From contig NC_059471.1 of assembly GCF_018139145.2 (NCBI RefSeq), positions 101,620,914-101,684,913 of the forward strand: 64,000 nucleotides of DNA, read 5' to 3'. Below, one piece after another: positions 42,131 through 55,840 of the stretch. Below the pieces are notes generated by a model. It was not told where the DNA came from. It did no database searches and saw only the letters and a program-made list of their open reading frames with translations. Numbering within the stretch: position 1 is the first letter of the stretch; the number at the start of each line of letters is the position of its first letter. Made by a program: the position numbers and the translations under genes. This DNA is from Gymnogyps californianus. Its lineage: Eukaryota > Chordata > Aves > Accipitriformes > Cathartidae.

Positions 42131-42170
42131 CCTGAAGTCATTGCTGTGTGCATGAAGTCATTGCTGTGCT
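42131..42170. repeat. 20-bp tandem duplication
   Basis: The unit TGAAGTCATTGCTGTG is repeated twice with a 20-base period. Each copy holds a TGAAGTCAT motif, close to an AP-1/CRE-like site. Confidence 0.85.
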
Positions 42171-44202
42171 GAGGAAGGTTAAATATAAAGTGTGCTGGCC
42201 AGTGGAGAGCAGACAGATGTGGCACAGGCTCAGTTGCCGGCTGAAGGCACTCGCAGGGCCTCATGCAGCTGAGACCAGCCCTGTCGTCTGAGAGGACAGA
42301 CACTGGGAGAAGCCTAGTTCAGGCGAGGAACAGCTTCTAGCCAAATCTCTGTCTGTGCCTGCTACAGAAATGAGGTATCTGGGATTTACTGCTCCTAATC
42401 GCACTGAGATTCACACCAGGAGAGGTTTCATATTAGCTGTGGGTAAGGGGGCTCTCTGGGTCGGGACGGCAGTGTCTGTCCCCCCGAGAATCCCCCTCTA
42501 ACCACGGCAACTCCCGCTGAGGCTGACATGGCAAGGGTACTGCCTGCCTTTCCTGGAGGGCTGCAAAAATATCAACGTAAGCTAGTTCTATTTCACACCA
42601 TGTGCTGTATTTGAAGTAGCAAACTGGATTCAAGACTGAAAGGCAGTTTCTGTCTCATCCAGTCAAATTAAACCTGAATCTCGAGCTGCAATATCCTCTC
42701 GCTGCGTCCCCTCTGCAACCTCCCTGGGAAAGAGACCCCACTTGTCCCTTTGCTGCCAGTTTGTTGGGCAGCTGCTGGGAATGGTCTGCAAACTCACGAT
42801 GTGGAGCACTCCCATGTGGGCAATGAACGAGCTACCAGCATTTACCCCATCACCCTTGAATGGGTGATGGAACAAGGGGAAATGGAGAGAGAGAAATAAA
42901 ACCCATCCTGACCCTTAAAAAAGGAGATGAAGGGCAGGAAGGGACAGGAGGAGCAGAGAAGCCATCCCTTCACTGAGTGCCTTTCCTAATAATATCACCT
43001 GCTGATACGAGGATCACAATGTCATACTGGGAATAACATCATCATTTTCTTCTGAACACTTCCTGTGTCATCATTCTAGTCTGTCACAGTTTCTAAACGG
43101 TGAAAGTAACGTAGGAAGAAGAAAATGGATGCAGCTAGCATCCTTATTTCTCCTAGCTGTGAACTCCAGTCCTAAGTGTTGCAAGACCACAACTTTCCTT
43201 CTGGCAAGCCTGGGAGGGAGGGAGGGAGCCTTCTCTGGAAACCATCTTTCTTCCTTTCTGTTATGCTGTCAGGAGCTCCTTTTCCTTAGGATTGAAGCAT
43301 CTCCGCATCTTGTTGACCTGAACAAGGAATCCCTTATGTAGAGGGATAATGGAAGGACTTTTGGGGATTTAAAAATCTTTCTGTCTTAATTTCACTGTCT
43401 CAAATTTGAACTGAAGTTAGTAGTGATTTAGGCTTCTGTACAAAGTTCTGATATCTCTTATTTATTTGCTGAAAAACAATGTTTATGTCATAAAACTCCC
43501 CTGTAATTGAGGGGTTTTTACTGGCAGAGTGAGAGCCTCCCAGTCAAGAGGCCACAGATGATGTCCCAGAACTTCCCAGGTCAGCAGTAAGGTGTAATGG
43601 GGGTGCCTAGGGAAGGAGCTTTTTTCCAAGAATACTCTGAGGCTTTCAATCTCCTGTTTATGATCCTATAGGAACTTTTGCAATCATTTATAATTCATAC
43701 TTAATTTTGACTGAAAACCAAGCAAACTGACCCTGAGAAAGGGAAACCCATACCAAGTAATTTGGATCGGATGCAGTGTGAATGCTACATTTTGCCTATT
43801 AGCACCATGGCTATAGTGAATTATTTTTCCTAGACCGAGTACATTCAGTGACCTGAATCTCAGTCTGGTCAGTCACCACTAACTGCAGGAGCAAAGTCTG
43901 GGGCACAGGAGGGAAATCTACCTGCACAGCTCCTAGCATAAATCAAAATAACATCAGGGCTTCTCCAATATGAATTGAGCTGTCCGGAGCACTCAGGGCC
44001 GGCTGGCAGCTGAGCTGCAGTTCCAGCTCTACCGGCATGCCCTCGTCCTCAGAGGGGCTGGAGGGGGGGAATAAAGTAGTTATATTAATTCTGTGCCATC
44101 TGCAGAATCCTCCTTACGCCAGAGTTGTTCCCTGCTGTCCAGATGGGTTAGATTTACTGCTCCTTTTAAATGTCCTGGAACCAAAGGAGTTGGACTTCTT
44201 TC

Positions 44203-44220
44203 TTTTTTTTTTTTTTTTTT
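44203..44220. repeat. T18 homopolymer
   Basis: Eighteen consecutive Ts preceded by a pyrimidine-rich lead. It could be the poly(A) scar of a minus-strand retroposon, but no body is recognisable. Confidence 0.8.
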
Positions 44221-44734
44221 CCCGTTTGCTGGTACAAGGCATCTGTAGTGTTCCTACCAGAGCAGAAGATCAAAAGGCCAAATGTTACAACCAGTGCTGG
44301 AGGTTGTTATGATGTGAACCTGAGTACATAAAATGCCACAGAAAATACTAGGTGTGGGTGATGTTATCTGCATTAATCTAGGCATGTAATGAGCATAGTA
44401 TAATGGCACACAATGCGTATTTTTTAAGTCTCCAAACCAGCAAGTACTTATACCAGATGGCAGCTTTTCAACAATTTCCATTCCCTTCTCCACCCCATAC
44501 TCACAAGTATTTCAAGTAATTGGCTTCTCCTCAAGGGATTAGCCACAGTAGAATCATATTAAATGACTAATTTTCCTCACTTAGCCTTCCCCCCCCCCTT
44601 TTAATTTTGAACTGTGAGGAGAAAGAAATCATCCAAAAGCTCTGAGTGTTTGTGTGTGTGTGTTTTCCACAGCCCTCTAGAATGGCCCCGAAATCATCTG
44701 GGCTTCTAGGTCATGCGGTACATCCCAGTGCTTT

Positions 44735-45205
44735 TTGGCTTCGCTTCTGCTATTTCTTAAACTTTCCCCTCCAAGGTGCTTGTCAAGCTCTGACTTGAAA
44801 AGTTCAAGTGATGTTGAATCTGCAGCTTCCCTGGGAGCGTATTCTCCTGCCTATTTGATCTTAGGATCAACGTTGCCCCTGCTCTTAAAACTGAACTCGT
44901 TTTACTTCAGTTGGCATCTGTTATTTCTTGTCTTATCATTTTTAACTAATGAAAACAGTCCCTCCCCTTCCTCTTCATAGTTGTCTTTCATGTACTTGTA
45001 AACCGCAGTCACGCTGTCCCCTTGGCTTCCCTTTTGCCCCAAATTATATGTATGTATTTAATTCCTTTAATCTTTCCTTATAGGTAGTTCCTTCCAGACC
45101 TTTAATCACTGTAGTTGCCCTTCTCTATAATCTCTCTCATTCACTGATATATAGCCAGTAACACAGTGGCCAGGACTAAACCCGTTGCTCTCCCTGGGAT
45201 TTGAG
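44735..45205 (-). repeat. Ancient CR1/L3-type LINE remnant
   Basis: The + strand reads as the complement of the CR1 ORF2 C-terminal region. Translating the complement around 44,955-45,030 gives DSVTAVYKYMKDNYEEEGE, very similar to the conserved DLIAVYNFL-type segment of CR1-clade reverse transcriptase proteins. Flanking strings such as AACAGTCCCTCCCCTTCCTC, TAGTTCCTTCCAGACCTTTA and TGTAGTTGCCCTTCTCTATA keep the expected order. It has frameshifts and stops, is 5' and 3' incomplete, and is antisense to RUNX1. Confidence 0.8.
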
Positions 45206-47676
45206 TGCTGGGAAAATAAGACTGGATGCTGCCTCAGCTCTAGACATGACCCCTCTGCTTCTGCACCTCCAGATAGCCTATCCCTGCTTATCGTGCACCA
45301 AGTACCTAAATTCCACTTTGAGAAAGGCAAAATGCATTGCATCCTAACTGCACAGTGATGCATTTCACACGTCCGGTCCACAGGTATGAGGTGCGTACAC
45401 AAGACAAACTGCCGAAAGGTATTTTTGCAGTGGAAACTTTAACCCAGTCTCCACTCCTACTCACACGTTTATCAACAGCCATGTAAGACCAAGGAGAAAA
45501 CTGTCTCATTAGTGATATTCTAGCGAGTATTTTTAAAGCCAGATTGGGATGTTTCTTGTGAAGTAGAGGAGGAGAGAGGCACCCTCTGCCGAGCTCTGCC
45601 GCCCCTGGCTCTGGGTGCTAGCAGCAGGCACACGCCGCACACCTGCACGCTGACACACACCCGCAGCAGGTGAGCACAAGAATGAGCCCAGCCTTGGCTT
45701 TTGCCCTTAACAAACCTCTCAGCAAAGCTGAGCTGGCCTGACTAAGCGGGATAAAGGAGGGGGGGCATCAACACAGGCTGCTACTGCAGTATCTTCATGA
45801 TTATTAAATCTCCCCCTTGAGGAAATGGGGAGGAAGGGTATCATGGAGAAATGTCTCCAGGGGTGGCGGCACTGGTGAGGTGCTGCATCGGTCACACAGC
45901 TGGACACACTGCATTGCTGGGCATTGAGATTGCATCCATGCCAGTAGGAAGAGTGAGCCGAATCGCGTTTCACCACCCATCCTTTTGGGGCTCTGCCCAG
46001 TCTGAGCTCCTCCTTTGGCTGTTGGTTTGACCCTTTCCTTCACCCAGCAAAACCCTAGGAGGACCTGCAAAGCTGGGGTTAACGCTGAATGCAAATTCAC
46101 AGTTTAGCCTCTCCTGAAAATTGTCCTTCCCCGGTGTACCCCACTCCCTGCCCATTGCTGCCACCAGTTGATAGTTTGAGTCAAGAGAGATCCAGCTCTC
46201 TGGGTTGCAGTTTCTGAATGATGAGGGAGGTGAAACGGCAAAAGGTAGATCTCTTCGTATGTAGGTCCGTGTCCTTGCCGTCTATGTCTCTCATAACATG
46301 CCGACTATTCAGGGGAATCATTCCCCACATCCTCAAAACAGGAGTCATGTCTACCTTCTGAAATATTTGGAGTGGTCGGCCCTATTTGAAAAGAAAAAGG
46401 CTCTCAGCTTCTGCCCAGGAAGGATGAGACAGGCTTTTGGCCACCGTTATCATGTGGAGGTCCTAAAGAGGATGGAGAGTCCTTGCGAACTTTTTCAGTG
46501 GTAAACTCGGGTCACAAGTAATTAGATGCCCAGGTTAAAGATATTGAATGAATATGTGTTATTTCATCTTTCCTCACAACCCCTCTGCTTTGCATAAACT
46601 GAGCTGCAGCCAATTTCCCCGCTTCCAGAGTGAATTACCTTGTATCAGTTAACAGAGATCAAAGACAAGATCCCTGGAGGGGTTTAGGCACTTCCCCCTC
46701 CCTGAAACGGAGGGAAGTCAGACACCATACACCTGTGTAGTCCTGGCCACAATTCCTCTGCATCAGGCTGGTCATCTCACGTCTCGTTCTTGGTGGCATC
46801 ATATTTGCACTTTACACGCCGGGATGAAATATGCATGTTTCATTGTGTGTGAGAGATCACTGCAGGAAACAAGGAGAATCTTGTCTTTTTCTCTGCTCGC
46901 TGCTGCTTTTCTGTGTGCAATGCTTCATTATTCCAGTAGCCCAAAAATAATTTAATATATCACTATAGCAATTTTTTTTCAGGTCAGTCAGTGGAATCAC
47001 CCATTATGGTAACTGCTATGCAATAAATATTTGCAGGGGCAATTCAGAAGCCTGATCCTACAAGTTTCATTCACAGGCATTAACCCGTTGATTCATCCCT
47101 AGTAGAAGCAAGGCATGCTTACACCACTATAAACATCTTTAAGAGGGTCTTAATACATATATTAAAAGAATTCAGGTGCAAGAGGGAGGAGCTGACCCAC
47201 TGAATAATGCCACGTTAAGCCCAGATGCTCCAAACAATTAAGTGCATGTGTAATTGCATTTCCCAAAGAGATTTCTATTGCATTCATCAGGAACGCCGCT
47301 AAGAATGAGGTTGGGCATGTTTCTAAGTGTTGGCAAGACCAGGGTCTGTAGCCAGTTCTCTCAGTTTGTGCTCGTATAATACGTATGCCAGCTCTGTTAA
47401 GGTCTGCGGTTTTTTCTCCTTTAACAAAATGTTTTGTTGCCTGCCTTGTGCAAGTTTTCTCCTGTCCCGCATAAATCCAAACCCTTGCAAACAAGTGTCC
47501 ATTGCTGCCTGCTTGGCCAGGGAATATTTACCTGTGCAGTGGGAACTTGCATTGTGTTCAGGCTCTAATTCACCCTTTGTAATTTAGGCTGTTTAAAATT
47601 CATCCCTAAATTGTTGCTGCCTCTCTCCTATTTCCGAAGCTTTTGCTTAACTGTATTATGTAAAAAGCTCGGTGCT

Positions 47677-47746
47677 TTGTGGTCGAGAAATCCTGTACGA
47701 CAGAGGCAAGGCATGGTAGATAGAGATTCTCGTGTGGTTTGTTTAC
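47677..47746 (+). promoter_or_regulatory. RUNX and forkhead motif pair (candidate element)
   Basis: TTTGTGGTC at 47,677-47,685 and TGTGGTTT at 47,733-47,740 are RUNX-type sites (core TGTGGT). The second runs directly into TGTTTAC at 47,740-47,746, a consensus forkhead site. The pair lies about 4 kb upstream of P2 in sequence free of repeats. Motif presence is seen; regulatory activity is inference only. Confidence 0.3.
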
Positions 47747-48857
47747 GGCTGTAATAAATTGATGTCAAAATACAAATGTAAGCAGTCCTGCATATGAATT
47801 GGTAAAGTTATAACACCAGTTGCGATTCCCGCTTCAAAAGGATTCCTGCACAAAAGACTGACTGTCCGAGCGCAAGTCTTAGCATTAGGGATGCTAAAAA
47901 GTCTTACCATGTGAGAAGAAACATCAGCTTTAAATACCCTGCATCGTTTCCTTACTTTGCCTTATCACTGATACTCCCGCAAGCTGCGTAACTCATTAAT
48001 TCCTATTCTTCCAGAGTATCTGCACAAGATATAGTAAGGGGACAGTAAATTCCTATGAGAGTTCCTCGCTTTGTCATGCAAAAATAAAATTATAAGGAAG
48101 ATGATAAATTGAATTAGCTAAACAAACTAAAAAAAAAAAAAAAACCAAAGAAAAACAATCCACGTGCAGTTAGTGTTAATGGGCATGTAAAATATATAGC
48201 CCGATCTGTATCAAAATATCCTCACCACGGTATTTTCCCTATCTACCCTCTCTTACTTAACTCCTTAACTTCCCTTGCAAAAGCTTGGCTTCTGTGCAGT
48301 TAAAAAAGAATACTGTCACCTTTAGTCTACATGAACGTCCTTCATCTCGGCATTGATAACGCTGCTAAGTTATAGAAAACCGTAAGCATGCAGTATTTTC
48401 TGCGTCTTCTGTTAAATCGTGGCATTCTGTATCTTTCTGACTATCCACGTGTGTAATAGATCGGGTTTATTTTGTATTTACTATAAGGAGTTCAGATTAA
48501 GACGGGATGCAAAGCAGCGAGTGAAATCCAGCTGAGAACATATTCATTAATTTAAATACAAAATACTCCCTACCTCTTGGCTAAAAAAACCCTCAAACAC
48601 TATATGTGTATTTTCACATTTTAGGCGATGTATGTAGATGTACGTACATCACTAAAATAACTCTTCTTATCTCTACAATGCCCGTAAAAAGTTATCAGCC
48701 ACTAATATACCCCAGATGGCTTTTAAGCTGTAGTTTATAACAGCCATTTGCCTGTATATTTTTTTTTTTCCTTAAAACAGAAGGAAGCCTCTCCCTCATG
48801 ATTTAAATTCGGGATAATTTCATACAAGAAAGAAGTAACCGTGTAAGAGACGGAATT

Positions 48858-48900
48858 AAAAAAAAAACCCAACCAAACCAAAACACACACACAAACCACA
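48858..48900. repeat. A/C low-complexity tract with terminal RUNX-type site
   Basis: A9 followed by CCAACCAAACC and ACACAC units, ending in AAACCACAG at 48,893-48,901, a RUNX consensus in the reverse orientation. The tract marks the upstream edge of the CpG island. Confidence 0.7.
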
Positions 48901-50517
48901 GAAACTTGGTGTGAAATAGAGAACTTTCTGCACCAAATTCGCCTGCTTAAAACAGGGACCTGTTGGAAGTGGGGCGGGAGAGCGGGCTGAGCCGCGCTCT
49001 GCCGCTGCCGCCCCCGCGGAGCCCCCCTGCCCGGTCTGCGCTCCCACCCCAGCGCTGGGGGGAGCACAGAAAACCGGCCCCGCTTCCCTCGGCAGAGGGG
49101 AAGGAGGGGAAGGAGGCAAGGGGGCAGGTCATGCGAAGATGAAGCTGCAACCCTCCGGCGCGGAGGCGCCGCGGGGCAGCCCCGGGCACGGATAGGCAGC
49201 CCCGGAATGGGCAGCCCCGGGCCCGGCGCCGCCTCACCGGTCCCCCCGCAAAGGGACGGCGGGACAAAGCGGGGCAGCCGGAGCCTTGCAAACCCCGCCG
49301 CAGAGGGGAAGGTGCTCCTGACCCGCACTGGAGGGGTGCGAGGAAACCTCCACCTGGCGCTTGTACCTGGAATTTGGTGGCAGGCGGCTGCGCCGCTTCC
49401 TGAACTCGGTTGCGCTGCGCGGGTCTCCGCGCAGGGAGCCCTGCTCCGCAGGGCACCCGGCGCATCCCTCTCCCCGGCAGCAGGCTCCGGGGACGCAAAA
49501 GCCGGTTTCTCTCACCCAGGGCACTCAGCCTGCTTTCAGTTTAATTGCGTGTAAACCAGGTAGCGTAAATGGCAGGAGCTCGTCCTGCTGCCATCCCCGC
49601 AGGTCGCGGGGTGCCAAAACGCGTACCGACAGTTATTTTCCCAACTCCGGAGCGTTTCCAAAGCGGGTGTCGGCAAAATCGAGGATCCCCTCTGTCCTGT
49701 CCTCGCTCCCCCCTGCGCGCCCCGGTGTGGGGGAAAGCCGGCGGCGGTGGGGGGTGGGTGCCGGGGGCTCCCCGTCAGCCGGCGCGCAAGGCGGCTTTCC
49801 CCCCGGAACTGCGTCCCAGGGGATGCGGCGGGCCGCGTCCCCCGCGGGACAGCAGCCCGCCGTGGGCTCTGGCGGGGACGGACTGTGTTGGCCGCAGCGG
49901 GCCGAACAGGCAGCGGCTGTCGTCCCCCGGGGTCGCGCCGCGACACCCCCCGGCTCCCCTCCGCCGGGCCGACGGCGGGCGGCGGGCCCCCTCTGCCGGC
50001 CCCGCCGCGGAGCTGCACCGAGGGCCGCCCCCGGGGCCGCCGCCGCCGCCTTGCGCAAGGCCCGGCGGCGGGCAGCAGCCCCGGCCCGGTCCCCGCGGCC
50101 CTTTCCGAGCCCGGCTCCCCGCGACGGAAGGCGGCCCCGGTGGTGTCCCCTCCACGGCCGCGCCCACCCCACGCACGCCCTCCCACCCACCCCGCCGCAG
50201 CTGCTGTCGCTCCTCTTCAAAGCCCGCCCGGCCCCGGGGGAGCGCGGCCGGCCGCCGCCGCGGCTGCTGAGCTGGCGGAGGCGGCGTCCCGGGGGCGGCC
50301 GTGCCGGCGGGGACGCGGCGGGCACATGGCGGAACCGTGGCGGGGAGAGGAGACACGGGCGAACGAGGGGTGTGAAATTTCACGGGGGGAACCCCAAGCC
50401 TGTGCCAAGAGCGCGGCGGCGACGGGCGGGGGCTCCGCCGCGACGGCGGCAGCGGGTCGGGATCCCCCCGTTCCCAGCCCGGGTCACGCCAGCGGCGAGC
50501 CCACGACATTCGCGACC

Positions 50518-50600
50518 AGCACCAAAAAAATAAAAGAAAAAAGAAAGAAAATCAACAAAACCAAACAAAAAAAACCCCCAACCAAAACCCCAATCCAGCC
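50518..50600. repeat. A-rich interruption inside the CpG island
   Basis: About 80 bases of A runs with CCAAA, CCCCCAACC and AAACCCC units, embedded in otherwise extreme GC sequence. It belongs to the same A/C tract class as the copies elsewhere in the window. Confidence 0.8.
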
Positions 50601-51320
50601 CGAAAGGACAGCCACGCCTCCACCCAGCATCCTCGTTACCGGCTCCGCGGGCCCAGGCCGGCTGGCGGGGCAGGCGCCGGCGGCCCGCTGCTGCCTGGTG
50701 CTGCCGGCAGGCCCGGCCGGTGGCTGGGCTGTGCCGGGGCGGGAATGTCGCCCGGCTGGGGGCCCGGCGGCCACCCCGACATGTCGAGCGGCGATGGGCG
50801 CCCCTCGGGGCTGCGTCCGTGTCCGCGGGGGCGGGAAGCAGCGGGGCGAGCGGGGGACGCTAGCCCGGCGGCGGTTGCCTCGGGGGGCTGCCGGTCCAGG
50901 CGGCCGCCTGTACGGCTGCGACCCCCTCTGCGGGGAGGGAACGCCCCGGAGCAAACCCCGCCGGGAGCTCGGCCGGGGGGCGAGGGCGTGTGCCGGGGCG
51001 GTGTCCGCGGCGCTGCGGGCACATTGCGGGCACCAGCCGCTCCTCGGGGGCGGGTGGTCCGTAAGGGAAAGACAAGGGGGAACCTGTGGCGGGGCCAGGC
51101 AGAGCCGGGGGTCGCGCCGCTCATAGGCTGCCGTTAACACCCCCCGGCAAACCGCAGGCGCGCAGCACCCTGCACACGGCCGCGGCGGGCCCCGCCGCCA
51201 GCGCCTTTGCGGCGGGCTCGGGGAGCGGCAGCCCGCGGTCCTCCCGTGGGTGCGCGTGTCCGCGGTTGCGGTGTCGGCGGCGTCCCGCCGACCCGGCGCT
51301 CACCCCCCGCGCCCCACGGT

Positions 51321-51356
51321 AGCGGCGGCGGCAGCGGCGGCAGCGGCGGCGGCGGG
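51321..51356. repeat. CGG/CAG-type trinucleotide tract
   Basis: Imperfect AGCGGCGGCGGCAGCGGCGG repeats just upstream of the proximal promoter motifs. It is likely to vary in length. Confidence 0.85.
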
Positions 51357-51521
51357 CGCGCCAATTCCAGGAGCCCCTGGCCCGCGGCCGCGCCCTGGCT
51401 GCTCCCGGAAAGGGCTGTGATTGGCCGGCGCCCTCCCCGTATGCAAAGCAGCCGGGGGAATGACATTCCTCCGCACTCCGCCCGCCGCAGCCAACTCGCT
51501 CCCGGCCACCTCCATTCATCC

Positions 51522-51548
51522 CGGCGGCGGCGGCGGCGGCGGCGGCGG
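51522..51548. repeat. (CGG)9
   Basis: Nine perfect CGG units followed by further GGGGCGGC units. It lies close to the inferred P2 start, so in a transcript it would be either promoter DNA or the extreme 5' end. Confidence 0.9.
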
Positions 51549-51615
51549 GCGCGGGGCGGCGGGGCGGCGGGGCGCCGGGCGGGCGGCGCGGACCCCAGCC
51601 CAGCGCGGCGGGGCG

Positions 51616-51638
51616 CGGAGCGGAGCGGAGCGGAGCGG
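51616..51638. repeat. (CGGAG)4 pentanucleotide array
   Basis: Four tandem CGGAG units plus a partial unit, immediately before the CCCGR array. Both have a 5-base period. Confidence 0.9.
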
Positions 51639-51643
51639 CAGGG

Positions 51644-51683
51644 CCCGGCCCGGCCCGACCCGACCCGACCCGGCCCGGCCCGG
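51644..51683. repeat. (CCCGR)8 pentanucleotide array
   Basis: Eight perfect five-base units in the order CCCGG x2, CCCGA x3, CCCGG x3. The G/A variants are clustered, which points to expansion by unit duplication. Confidence 0.9.
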
Positions 51684-51760
51684 CGGAGCCCCGGCGCTGT
51701 GTGCGGCCGGCCGGCCGGCAGGAAGCCTGCGTTCCCCGCGGCTCACGTGAAGACCCGAGA

Positions 51761-54638
<2,878 letters not shown>

Positions 54639-55779
54639 TGACTTCTCCAATGCGCTGGTTTTCTTGCTACTGATGTAGATACGCTTCCGAGCAGGGAGGG
54701 GAAAAGGTAATTATTCTCGTTGTCCTCTTCTCCGAGGTGGGAGCCGCAGAGACATGCAGCTCCCTAGGAGCCCCGGGGTTAGATTTAGGGTCGGGATTTG
54801 TAAAGTTCGTGCTTTCTTTTGCGGTCCCTGCTAGAGTCCGACCGCGTCAGCACAACTTTTTTGAAGGCGACCAGAGCCGAGTCTTTCCGATGGCTTTTTG
54901 GGGGAGGAGAAAAGAGGGAGAAGGGAATCAGTTCAGCTCCCAGAGCTTTGGGAGATCCTGCTGAGGAGGCGGCTTTAGGGAAAAGTTTTATTATGTCTGG
55001 AGAGTCTTCTTGTTTTACGCATACATGAGTCTGGGGAGAGGGAGGAACTAATCGGCAGGGTCAGTTCCTAAATTCACACATTTAGAATAATTATTATGCT
55101 GTCACCCACGCAGTAGGCAACTGCTGCTAATTACTCGGGAAGCTCTCCTCCTGGAAGGCAAAGTTACGGTGTGGAACAGGCGTGAAAACCCGCTCCCGCC
55201 CCGCCGGGAAGGGAGATAAGCGAAGTCCCCAAACGAGCCCGGTGTTTCTCCTGGGGGTCCCCTGCGGCCGGAGGCCACCGCGGCGGCTCCCCGCCGTGCC
55301 ACGCGTGGCCGTGCCCCGGGGCGCCCTCCCAGCCCCGGTCATCTCCCGGCGAGGAACGGGGAGGGGGACAAGAGGCGGCTCTTCCCGCTCCTGCCCGGTC
55401 TCCCAAGCCGCCGGCGGAAAGCGGTGCCGCCGCCCGACCCCGGCTCGCCCCGGTGCCGAGATGCCGGGAGCCGCGGGGTCCGGCAGCGATCGGGGCCCCG
55501 CTCCCCCTCGCCTCCCCGGGCAGGGGGGCTTCTGGCGGCAGGCGGCTGCCCTGGTTATGTGAAAACTGCCCGCGGAAAACAAACCCCGGGGGTGGGTTTC
55601 GAGAGAGATCCAGCGCCGCTCTCATCTCTCGTTCCCCCCCGCCCGCAGCTAGCGCAGCCCTCCGCTGTAACTAGCAAGCCCGCTCCCAACTTCTGCAAAC
55701 AGAGTAAAGGGTCAGGTTCTCCAAACAGACGAAAGCAAGCGTTTGTAACACTGAGATAGTTTAACCTAGAAATACGCAA

Positions 55780-55840
55780 GAGAAAAAAAAAAAAAAAAAC
55801 CAAACCAAAAAACAACCAACCAACGCAAACCCCAACCAGG
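55780..55840. repeat. A17 plus CCAAA/CCAAC tract
   Basis: A GAGA lead, seventeen As and then CCAAACC, AACAACC and CCCCAACC units. It sits at the downstream edge of the CpG island, mirroring the tract at the upstream edge. Confidence 0.8.

Larger units (their letters stand above)
31601..44650 (+). other. RUNX1: RUNX1 P1-P2 intron, block D (no exon seen)
   Basis: Non-coding intron sequence. It includes GC-rich patches at about 31,660-32,110 and 39,100-40,100, an A/C tract at 35,035-35,067, a GA repeat at 36,163-36,210, a CR1 piece near 38,206, and short tandem duplications at 40,765-40,811 and 42,131-42,170. A tRNA-like relic near 42 kb and a T18 run at 44,203-44,220 also lie here. A reading frame at 34,931-35,260 (109 codons) was considered and not accepted. 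Possible enhancer motif clusters are given in the findings. Confidence 0.6.
44651..48969 (+). other. RUNX1: RUNX1 P1-P2 intron, block E next to the CpG island (no exon seen)
   Basis: Non-coding sequence just upstream of the P2 island. It contains the long CR1 remnant at 44,735-45,205. The part from about 47,160 to 48,760 lacks repeats apart from an A-rich tract at 48,114-48,160 and looks like unique sequence with several transcription-factor-like motifs. In human RUNX1, the 39-base exon 2 lies about 6 kb upstream of the P2 exon, which would fall here. I searched for its conserved string (TTGGAATGAATCC) and did not see it. Confidence 0.6.
51400..51760 (+). promoter_or_regulatory. RUNX1: RUNX1 proximal promoter P2
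   Basis: Placement rests on the downstream exon and on the human P2 leader, which is about 1.58 kb long and would put a start site near 51,780. There is no TATA box. The region has an inverted CCAAT box (GATTGGC at 51,419-51,425), an octamer-like ATGCAAAG (51,441-51,448), a TEAD/MCAT-type CATTCCT (51,464-51,470), a (CGG)9 run (51,522-51,548) and a palindromic E-box TCACGTGA (51,743-51,750). GC boxes are plentiful. This combination fits a dispersed CpG-island promoter. The exact start sites cannot be read from sequence. Confidence 0.7.

Noticed and set aside
43015..43045. AATGTCATACTGGGAATAAC resembles the beginning of human RUNX1 exon 2.
   Set aside because: It has an extra base that breaks the frame, no AG before it, and the second half and donor do not match.
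48421..48455. TGACTATCCACGTGTG resembles the end of exon 2 (GTCCACG then GT).
   Set aside because: The donor would need CACG|GT; here it is CACGTG, and the upstream coding part does not match.
49361..51126. Very long overlapping reading frames (390 and 459 codons) and antisense frames in the CpG island.
   Set aside because: They are rich in Pro, Arg, Gly and Ala, overlap in several frames on both strands and have no domain. GC-rich DNA lacks stop codons, which explains them.
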